Shown piece after piece: positions 6,967 through 12,743 of a stretch of 15,209 bases of DNA (positions are counted from its first letter, which is position 1; the number at the start of each line of letters is the position of its first letter). This DNA is from Proteobacteria bacterium UBA1148 (GTDB lineage: Bacteria; Pseudomonadota; Gammaproteobacteria; Steroidobacterales; Rariloculaceae): NCBI GenBank assembly GCA_002311835.1, contig DBZY01000032.1, positions 1 to 15,209 of the forward strand. The letters run 5' to 3'. The notes under the pieces are model-generated. The model worked only from the letters and a program-made list of their open reading frames with translations. It was not told the DNA's origin and ran no database searches. Made by a program: the position numbers and the translations under genes.

Positions 6967-7955
6967 TAATCGTGCAATGGTTCACCCAGTGCTGCATAGG
7001 TCACTCTAGACATAACGGGTCGGGTAAAGACACCCGGATCCGTTACCGTTATCTCGTAATCGAGACGGCTTCCGTCTTCGCTCAGAGTAAATGACTCCAC
7101 CAACTCGACACGCTCGCTCTGAGGAGTGCCGTTGTCGTCAAAATAAGGCCAATCAATCCGGGTTGTTCTGATGTCAAGAACTTGGCCGTCCCATCGGCCT
7201 ACAGAATATCCCTGTTTTGTAACGGCCACGGTACTAGGATCTAAATCTTGTGACAGATGAATAGTGCGAATGACCGTGTTCGATAGACTGAGCACGATCG
7301 AGTCACCGTTATCTATGAATTCAATCGGGAATGGGTTAGGCATAATTGCTGGCATACCATGGGTAATGCATTGAAATGCTGGATTATCATCAACGGGGTG
7401 CCACTCCGTTCGTCGGATCGTAGCTTCCGCGGTTAGGGGTAATTCTCCAAAATCAAGTCCATCACCCAGGGCAGCTCGACTCCAGACACGGAAAAGTCCA
7501 ATTTGCCCCTGTTCCGCATTTTCGCTATTACCAGAAGAGGCACTAATATCCTCGGGAGTCTGCGTCCAACGCGGTTGGGCGCCACGTTCCAATACCTCGT
7601 AGCCATCCTCTAGAAGCATATTCGCAACTTGGAACCATTGAGGTCGGCGAGTAGAACGATAACCAGCAACCCGAACATATGCTCCCTCACTGAGCATCTG
7701 TTCGCGCACCCCTACACGCTCAAGCACATACACTGCTGAGCCTTCCAGTTCTAAAAACTCTTCCTTTCCTTCTGAAGGTGTCGTTTTGAGTGTATAGCGA
7801 GGATGCGGATTGCCCCAATAGACACTAATCAACTCGCCTTCCAACTCAACGATAGAATTATGATCATACTCAGCCGTGGAATGATGCGCCCCGGATGCGG
7901 ACCAAAAAATTACGGCACTGGATGCTAGTACCAGATACCAACTTTTTTTCATCAT
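6942..7955 (-). CDS. Exported DUF6152-type protein with additional C-terminal domain
   Basis: This 337-residue protein has a signal peptide (residues 1-22, ending SASGA). Immediately after the cleavage site comes HHSTAEYDHNSIVELEGELISVYWGNPH, split as HHSTAEYD (24-31) and ELISVYWGNPH (41-51); the region is the hallmark of DUF6152 domains, which look like small secreted beta-barrels. The second half contains DDNPAFQCITHGMPAIM (189-205) and GYSVGRWDGQVLDIRT (249-264), a domain often attached to DUF6152 in aquatic proteobacteria. No catalytic motif or function is known to me; the paired histidines at the mature N-terminus could bind metal. It is the last of four co-oriented genes (gap of 63 bases to the NfeD-like gene) and converges with the serine hydrolase gene. 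Confidence 0.8.
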   Translation of the reverse strand: MMKKSWYLVLASSAVIFWSASGAHHSTAEYDHNSIVELEGELISVYWGNPHPRYTLKTTPSEGKEEFLELEGSAVYVLERVGVREQMLSEGAYVRVAGYRSTRRPQWFQVANMLLEDGYEVLERGAQPRWTQTPEDISASSGNSENAEQGQIGLFRVWSRAALGDGLDFGELPLTAEATIRRTEWHPVDDNPAFQCITHGMPAIMPNPFPIEFIDNGDSIVLSLSNTVIRTIHLSQDLDPSTVAVTKQGYSVGRWDGQVLDIRTTRIDWPYFDDNGTPQSERVELVESFTLSEDGSRLDYEITVTDPGVFTRPVMSRVTYAALGEPLHDYQYCPGAE

Positions 7956-8018
7956 CGAAGTATTCCTATACGATCTTTTTCGTGAAGATTCGTAGTTCTA
8001 TTAGGCACAAAACAATAC

Positions 8019-8381
8019 TCAGCTCGCCGTTTCTTCATCCGTAATTTTAGCTATGTCCGCATGCTCTTCAATTTGTACCTCAACATTCAGTATTAGTCCA
8101 TTTACTGCTGTTACTCTGACTACAGTGCTAGTCGGTAGTCCATGACCATCAATTAAGTTAGCGTTCCAACGTTCCCCTCGAATGCGAACTTTCATTAGTT
8201 CGGCACCCTCTTTATTTTCCATCACTTGCCCAATCTCACCAACAAGAGGATCGTTAATATTATCTGGTAAGACCTGAGCATATTTTCGGAATACTGCACT
8301 CTCGCAGATGCTCTCGTACAACAAGAACCCAATGATTAAGAACACCACACAGGTAAGTAGGACACCACTGATTACTTCCAT
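8019..8381 (-). CDS. Short NfeD-like OB-fold membrane protein
   Basis: About 120 residues: one N-terminal membrane helix (MEVISGVLLT through about residue 23), a linker, then an NfeD C-terminal OB-fold domain at about 46-103. That domain shows GEIGQV (48-53), KVRIRGERWNA (64-74), the TSTVVRVTAVNG turn and GLILNVEV. I start at the ATG at 8381. The reading frame stays open to 8660, but that extension overlaps the MATE gene, encodes Cys/Arg-rich unnatural sequence and lacks homology features. NfeD proteins normally pair with a stomatin/SPFH protein and act in membrane quality control; no SPFH gene is present, so the role is unclear. The gene lies 53 bases after the MATE gene, probably in the same operon. 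Confidence 0.78.
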   Translation of the reverse strand: MEVISGVLLTCVVFLIIGFLLYESICESAVFRKYAQVLPDNINDPLVGEIGQVMENKEGAELMKVRIRGERWNANLIDGHGLPTSTVVRVTAVNGLILNVEVQIEEHADIAKITDEETAS

Positions 8382-8434
8382 TATTTTTGCTGAGCCTATG
8401 AGTATCCGTACGCAGGACGCATTTAATAGTGACT

Positions 8435-9775
8435 CTACATTCCTACGGGGACGGAGCGTACCAACGCGGGGTAGTGGTAGTAGAGTGTACCAATGCGTGC
8501 AACATAATTGACATAAAGAGCTGCCCATAGACCGTGATTTGCCAACGGAGTTAACACCCACCATGCGGCCATATAGACAAGAAAAGAAGCTAGCATGGCG
8601 TTGCGCATTTCTGCCGAACGCGTAGCTCCGATAAAAATACCATCCAACTGAAAAGCCCACACCCCCAGCAACGGAGCGCCGATAGCCCAGGGAAGATATG
8701 TTCGAGCGGCGTTACGAACCGCCTCGTCTATTGTTAGAAGATCAATGAATGCCGTACCAAACAAAATGATAGTCCCCGACAGAAACAGGGCTACCCCACC
8801 AGCCCAGAGGGTCGTCATTTTGGCCGCAGCAGTTAATCCTGCGCGATGTCCTGATCCAATGGCCCTGCCAACGAACCCCTCCGCAGCAAATGCAAGCCCA
8901 TCTAAAAAGTAAGCGCTAACCAAAATTAGGTGCATTAGAACAGCGTTCGCTGCGAGAATTACGTTCCCTTGTTTTGCGCCTTGCGCCATAAACCAGACAA
9001 ACACGAAAATAAGTGCAAGAGAGCGAATCATGATATCGCTGTTAACAGCGATCGTACGTTTAAGCCGCTGGAGGATTAGTAGGTTTTTTCGAGACCAACG
9101 AACATTAAATTTTCGCAAATAGCGAATCGCAATGATCAAGCCAATAAGAGCCGCACCCCATTCAGAAATCAGTGTCCCGAATGCAACTCCTCTTACATCC
9201 CATCCGAAGCCAAGAACGAATAACGCGTCCAATGCCATATTGGTTAAGTTGAGGACCAACTGCAGGACAAGTCCGATATCAGTGCGTCCTAGACCGATGA
9301 ACCATCCGAGCAACGCATAATTTACCAAGGTCGCCGGTGCTGCCCAGATACGGATGTCGAAGTAGCTCCTAGCGAGGGTTTCCACTCGCTCGCTACCCTC
9401 TAACAAAACAAATGCCGCCTCACGAACCGGCCATTGCAATGCAATAAGCACAATCCCGACAGTAAAGGCAATCAGCAGCGCCCTGCCGAGACTTGCAGCG
9501 ATTTCGGAGTTGTCCCGCGCACCGAGCGCCTGAGCAGTGAACCCGGTAGTCCCCATGCGTAGAAATCCGAACGCCCAAAAGACAAAACTAAAGATTAGTG
9601 AGCCAACGGCAACTGCGCCGATGTAGGCGGGATCAGGAAGCTGCCCAACGACACCGGTATCAACCACACCGATCAACGGTGTGGAGATATTGGAGAGCAT
9701 AACTGGCAGAGCGATCGAGAGGATCGCCCTATGGGTCAGCGGTGTTTTTTCTTCCGCGGAGTTAACTGACGGCAC
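8435..9775 (-). CDS. dinF: MATE-family efflux transporter, DinF subgroup
   Basis: This 446-residue inner-membrane antiporter has twelve predicted helices in two MatE halves. The start LSIALPVMLSNISTPLIGVVD and FGFLRMGTTGFTAQALGARD are characteristic of DinF-like MATE proteins, split here around Thr40. Asp39 in the first helix corresponds to the proton-coupling aspartate of studied DinF/MATE structures. Likely substrates are cationic or amphipathic toxic compounds, but none can be read. The start is GTG: an in-frame TGA lies only four codons upstream and the next Met falls inside helix 1. The GTG is inside a perfect inverted repeat (9767-9800). No LexA box was recognised nearby, unlike E. coli dinF. 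It lies 29 bases after the NHL-repeat gene. Confidence 0.93.
   Translation of the reverse strand: MPSVNSAEEKTPLTHRAILSIALPVMLSNISTPLIGVVDTGVVGQLPDPAYIGAVAVGSLIFSFVFWAFGFLRMGTTGFTAQALGARDNSEIAASLGRALLIAFTVGIVLIALQWPVREAAFVLLEGSERVETLARSYFDIRIWAAPATLVNYALLGWFIGLGRTDIGLVLQLVLNLTNMALDALFVLGFGWDVRGVAFGTLISEWGAALIGLIIAIRYLRKFNVRWSRKNLLILQRLKRTIAVNSDIMIRSLALIFVFVWFMAQGAKQGNVILAANAVLMHLILVSAYFLDGLAFAAEGFVGRAIGSGHRAGLTAAAKMTTLWAGGVALFLSGTIILFGTAFIDLLTIDEAVRNAARTYLPWAIGAPLLGVWAFQLDGIFIGATRSAEMRNAMLASFLVYMAAWWVLTPLANHGLWAALYVNYVARIGTLYYHYPALVRSVPVGM
9664..9684. repeat. Perfect 8-bp hairpin inside the MATE coding region
   Basis: CCACACCG (9664-9671), a 5-base loop and CGGTGTGG (9677-9684) form a perfect GC-rich stem about 90 bases into the MATE reading frame, over codons of the LIGVVDTG segment. 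There is no T-run after it on either strand. It may affect early elongation or transcription pausing, or simply reflect codon choice for Gly-Val-Val. Confidence 0.45.
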
Positions 9776-9800
9776 GCGCGCTCAACTTCCCGTGCCGTCA
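9767..9800 (-). promoter_or_regulatory. Perfect 10-bp inverted repeat covering the MATE start codon
   Basis: TGACGGCACG (9767-9776) and CGTGCCGTCA (9791-9800) are exact reverse complements separated by 14 bases. In the minus-strand mRNA the second arm contains the GTG start and the next two codons, and the loop holds the purine-rich GGAAG, the best ribosome-binding candidate. The repeat begins 4 bases after the NHL-gene stop (9805). No T-run follows, so an intrinsic terminator is unlikely. It would plausibly reduce translation of the efflux gene relative to the upstream gene, or act as a binding site. Confidence 0.6.
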
Positions 9801-9804
9801 CGCA

Positions 9805-10848
9805 CTAGTTGACGGGTCTAAATTTCTGAACTCTTCTACCCGTGGCGGTTTCAGCGACATATAAGCTTCCCTCGGAATCAACGGCAACTGTGTGGCCGTG
9901 AGTAAAATTACCGGCCTGGTGTCCAGGACGCCCAAGTGTCGAGAGTATTTCACCACTCTTATGGTTGAGCACGTGTACCTGCTCGTTACGCCCATTCATC
10001 ACGTACAAATGTTGTTGTTCCTCGTCCGGAGAAAAAGCCACCGTCCAGGCAGTCCCGCGTGGATCTGGTAGGGCAGCGGTGCCAGTCCTAATCCATATAT
10101 TCCGAATAAACACGCCCATCTTGTCAAAGACCTGAACCCGGTCACCTTGGCGGTCACAGACATAAATGAGCCCTTCATTACTCATAGCGATGCAATGCAC
10201 AACTTGCGCAAATACGCCAGGAGCGCCCTCTTCGATCTCTTGCTGAGTTGCCTGCCGCCCCCACTGGCGTAGAAAGCTTCCATCCTTGTCGAAGACAACA
10301 ATACGCCGGTTACCATATCCATCAGAGATATAGATATCGCCATTGCCTGGATCAACAGCAATTCCCGAGGGCCTATTTAATCGGTCATGAGCTGCATTTA
10401 AAGCTTCACCCTGCCGAGAACCATCCGTTGTATCAAACTTACCGCGTTCGCCTATCTGCAAAAGTAATTCGCCTTCGTGGCTATATTTCTGGACGATCCC
10501 GTCGTTATTCCCAGCAACATAAACATTGTCTTCAGTATCAAAAGTGCACCCGTGGATTGAACCAGGCACAACCTCAGGATCGCCCCATGCTCTCACCATG
10601 TTGCCAATCTTATCGAACATGATGATCGAGGGAGTTGCCATCGAAGTTTCTTTTTCTTCCTCGGTGATGTTGCGGCGATCCACAATTACGCTATGGTCGT
10701 GAGAGTCAACACAATTCCCCCCAACTTGACCATTAATCCAGCCTACAGGTAAGGGTTTAGGCCAGGACGTATCAACCTCAAACTTAGGTGCATCCTGCGC
10801 CGCAACAGTTAAGGAACCTAGTGCCAGCAAAACTACTATCTTATTCAT
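9805..10848 (-). CDS. Exported NHL-repeat six-bladed beta-propeller protein (PAL-like)
   Basis: This 347-residue protein has a short signal peptide (MNKIVVLLALGSLTVAA, cleavage near 17) and about six NHL repeats. Repeats are seen at GCTFDTEDNVYVAGNNDGIVQKY (split around 110), RPSGIAVDPGNGDIYISDGY (159-178), HCIAMSNEGLIYVCDR (218-233) and HTVAVDSEGSLYVAET (319-334). This layout resembles peptidyl-alpha-hydroxyglycine alpha-amidating lyase, a zinc NHL propeller; His100, His218 and His319 recur at the start of blades, where PAL places metal ligands. Bacterial homologues have no settled activity, so an enzyme or a binding protein are both possible. GGGGAG lies 7 bases before the ATG. It heads the group NHL, MATE, NfeD-like, DUF6152-type. 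Confidence 0.85.
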   Translation of the reverse strand: MNKIVVLLALGSLTVAAQDAPKFEVDTSWPKPLPVGWINGQVGGNCVDSHDHSVIVDRRNITEEEKETSMATPSIIMFDKIGNMVRAWGDPEVVPGSIHGCTFDTEDNVYVAGNNDGIVQKYSHEGELLLQIGERGKFDTTDGSRQGEALNAAHDRLNRPSGIAVDPGNGDIYISDGYGNRRIVVFDKDGSFLRQWGRQATQQEIEEGAPGVFAQVVHCIAMSNEGLIYVCDRQGDRVQVFDKMGVFIRNIWIRTGTAALPDPRGTAWTVAFSPDEEQQHLYVMNGRNEQVHVLNHKSGEILSTLGRPGHQAGNFTHGHTVAVDSEGSLYVAETATGRRVQKFRPVN

Positions 10849-10865
10849 ATGGATTCTCCCCAGAC

Positions 10866-10904
10866 AACGCCATCAGCGTTCGATAATAACCGCCAAAAAG
10901 CGGT
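10866..10904 (-). terminator. Two small stem-loops between tRNA-Gly and the NHL gene
   Basis: AACGC-(5)-GCGTT (10866-10880) and ACCGC-(6)-GCGGT (10889-10904) lie side by side. Read from tRNA-Gly on the minus strand, the second hairpin is followed by TTATTAT, a weak U-rich tail, so it may end tRNA transcripts. The other lies in the presumed leader of the NHL gene. Both stems have only five pairs. A possible -10 TAAAAT (10920 to 10915) for the NHL gene lies upstream without a good -35. Confidence 0.35.
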
Positions 10905-10978
10905 AAGTTGACTAATTTTATGAAACCCTCGTTTTCATTTTGGAGCACGACTTAGGTTGGAGGTTAAAAATCGTGAAT

Positions 10979-11054
10979 TGGAGCGGGTGAACGGGTTCGA
11001 ACCGTCGACCTGCACGTTGGCAACGTGCCGCTCTACCAACTGAGCTACACCCGC
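10979..11054 (-). tRNA. tRNA-Gly (anticodon GCC)
   Basis: A complete 76-nt cloverleaf on the minus strand: acceptor stem GCGGGTG/CACCCGC, D stem GCTC/GAGC with loop AGTTGGTA, anticodon stem GCACG/CGTGC with loop TTGCCAA (anticodon GCC at 11021 to 11019), T stem GACGG/CCGTT with loop TTCGAAC, and encoded 3' TCCA. In E. coli the equivalent glyW directly follows pgsA and precedes the cysteine tRNA. Here an alpha/beta hydrolase gene lies between pgsA and this tRNA. Confidence 0.97.
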
Positions 11055-11080
11055 ATTTGAAGTGAGGTGGATTGTAAATC

Positions 11081-11109
11081 AGTATACTTGGAGATACACC
11101 CTGAAGCCT
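11081..11109 (-). promoter_or_regulatory. Candidate promoter for tRNA-Gly
   Basis: A near-consensus -10 TATACT (11086 to 11081) sits 26 bases before the tRNA-Gly 5' end, in the 60-base gap after the esterase stop. The -35 position overlapping the end of that gene (about 11109 to 11104, AGGCTT) is poor. It would allow tRNA expression independent of the upstream genes. Confidence 0.4.
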
Positions 11110-11114
11110 GCTTA

Positions 11115-12125
11115 TTAAACGCCGAGTCCCATTTGTTCTAAGGCTGCATACCCTAGCAACCCATAGGGATTACCTAAAGTAACGCGAATTTCAAAGTGGT
11201 TATACCCAGCGCCTATGAGGCGTTGGACAGGCTTTCCTCGTACCTCAATCGCAGCGGCAAAATCTTTTGCCTGACGCTGAAACTCCGGCGTCTCCAAAGT
11301 GCCGTTAGCGATGATTACCGGAGCATTTAAATGATCTATATGCCGCTGCGGGCTCAGCGCCTCCACTACATCATCCGTCAGATGCAAATAGCTGTCCCGC
11401 CAGGAGAGTTGCACTGGCTCAAGATCAAACATACCGCTGATACACAGCCCGCCCTTAATCAGATTCTCTGGTAAGTTGAAGGTTCTCGGCCAATCAGTCG
11501 TAAGGACAACAGCTACAAGGTGTCCACCCGACGAATGCCCTGAGACGTATATACGCTCAGGGTTGCCGCCAAAACGCTCAGCATTCCTATACGTCCATGC
11601 GACAGCCTCTCTGACCTGGCGGGCAAGGACCGGTAAACCTCCATCCTCCTCAACGACGGAGGAAAAGTCGGGAATGACCATCACAGCACCTTTACGAACG
11701 AAAGGCTCCGCCATATAGGCAAAATTTCTTGCAGCCCCGAAACGCCAAGTACCACCATGAAAATGTATGTGAATTGGCGCATTCTCCCGACCTGAGCTAT
11801 AGACCTCCAGGCTCTCAGTAGCTCCTGCCCCGTAAGCAAAACGTTCAGATTGCCCCAGACGAGCAATTGATGCTTGATTGCTGAGCATTTCCTGCTCAAC
11901 GATTTGCTCTCGATTAGAAGCGTAAGCGCTCTGATCGTAAGCCGCGTCCAATTCCTCCTGATTCATCCCGAGCCATACGATTGGTGCTTCGCCCCCAACT
12001 TGCTGACCCGAAGCCCGAGCAATAGGAAGAACCCCGCAGGCGCCCACAGCCCAACTCGCGGCCTGAAGAATATTACGTCGGCTGGTTCCTTTACCGCTAT
12101 TTTCAAACTTATCTTTTGTACTCAT
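11115..12125 (-). CDS. Tat-exported alpha/beta hydrolase, arylformamidase-like
   Basis: This 336-residue serine hydrolase starts with a twin-arginine signal (SRRNILQ at 15-21, hydrophobic stretch, ARA cleavage site at 36-38), so it should act folded in the periplasm. The hydrolase core shows the oxyanion motif HGGTW (123-127), the nucleophile elbow GHSSGG (Ser198) and a C-terminal YNHFE (His310). The layout and the segment YDQSAYASNREQ (63-74) resemble kynurenine formamidases. In those the catalytic acid sits in a D-S/T-PEF motif; here the same place reads LETPEF, putting Glu278 there. An ester or amide substrate is likely; kynurenine formamidase activity is doubtful given export. The ATG is preceded by AAGGGG at a short distance. 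It lies between pgsA (54-base gap) and tRNA-Gly, apparently a later addition to that cluster. Confidence 0.87.
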   Translation of the reverse strand: MSTKDKFENSGKGTSRRNILQAASWAVGACGVLPIARASGQQVGGEAPIVWLGMNQEELDAAYDQSAYASNREQIVEQEMLSNQASIARLGQSERFAYGAGATESLEVYSSGRENAPIHIHFHGGTWRFGAARNFAYMAEPFVRKGAVMVIPDFSSVVEEDGGLPVLARQVREAVAWTYRNAERFGGNPERIYVSGHSSGGHLVAVVLTTDWPRTFNLPENLIKGGLCISGMFDLEPVQLSWRDSYLHLTDDVVEALSPQRHIDHLNAPVIIANGTLETPEFQRQAKDFAAAIEVRGKPVQRLIGAGYNHFEIRVTLGNPYGLLGYAALEQMGLGV

Positions 12126-12179
12126 CGCCCCTTGCCATCACTGAATGGTCCTCAACATACTTTTGCGTAAGGGTGTCCG

Positions 12180-12740
12180 TCAAAAATCCGATCGCATTAC
12201 AGGCCATGCTGCTTTAAGGTAATCCGCCATGGACCACAGTGTTAGCCCTGCCGATACAATAAGAAGTATTACGCCAATCTCGTACACTAGCACACCGAAG
12301 AACGGTTCTTGGTATAGCATAAAACCAATGCCAAACATTTGAAGGGTTGTCTTCCATTTCGCGAAAAATGTAACTTTGACTTGTGCGCGGGCCCCAAGTT
12401 CAGACATCCACTCTCTCAGTGCAGAGACTGCAATCTCTCGACCAATGATAATCGCAGCTACGCCCATTAGCACGATAGTTGGATTACTCTGAACCAACAC
12501 TACTAGTGCAGTTGTCACAATGAGTTTATCGGCAACTGGGTCAAGAAACGCGCCAAATTCTGAGGTTTGATTAAGTTTGCGCGCTAAATAGCCATCAAAC
12601 CAGTCAGTGATTGCTGCCAGTCCAAAGATAATGCCCGATGCTTGTCCAGCCCAAGTGAATGGAAGATAGTAGATCACCACGATCAGGGGGATGGCCATGA
12701 TCCGAAAAAACGTCAATACGTTTGGAATTGTTAAAGGCAT
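12180..12740 (-). CDS. pgsA: CDP-diacylglycerol--glycerol-3-phosphate 3-phosphatidyltransferase
   Basis: PgsA makes phosphatidylglycerophosphate from CDP-diacylglycerol and glycerol-3-phosphate in the inner membrane, the committed step to phosphatidylglycerol and cardiolipin. The 186-residue protein, near the E. coli length of 182, carries the complete CDP-alcohol phosphatidyltransferase motif DG-x2-AR-x8-G-x3-D-x3-D (Asp49, Gly50, Ala53, Arg54, Gly63, Asp67, Asp71), and several hydrophobic helices follow. The N-terminal NVLTFFRIMAIPLIV (7-21) is typical. It starts 3 bases after the uvrC stop and is surely cotranscribed with it, as in E. coli and many Gammaproteobacteria. Confidence 0.97.
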   Translation of the reverse strand: MPLTIPNVLTFFRIMAIPLIVVIYYLPFTWAGQASGIIFGLAAITDWFDGYLARKLNQTSEFGAFLDPVADKLIVTTALVVLVQSNPTIVLMGVAAIIIGREIAVSALREWMSELGARAQVKVTFFAKWKTTLQMFGIGFMLYQEPFFGVLVYEIGVILLIVSAGLTLWSMADYLKAAWPVMRSDF

Positions 12741-12743
12741 TGA

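Noticed and set aside
7971..7992. Hairpin CGATCTT...AAGATTCG between the NfeD-like and DUF6152 genes as a terminator
   Set aside because: The stem has a bulge and few GC pairs, and no T-run follows on the minus strand.
8382..8660. N-terminal extension of the NfeD-like frame into the MATE gene
   Set aside because: It reads the end of the MATE gene in another frame, gives Cys/Arg-rich sequence unlike any NfeD protein, and the ATG at 8381 places a membrane helix at the N-terminus as expected.
10248..10622. Open frame on the plus strand inside the NHL gene
   Set aside because: It is antisense to a well-supported NHL-repeat gene and its translation has no recognisable domain or plausible composition.
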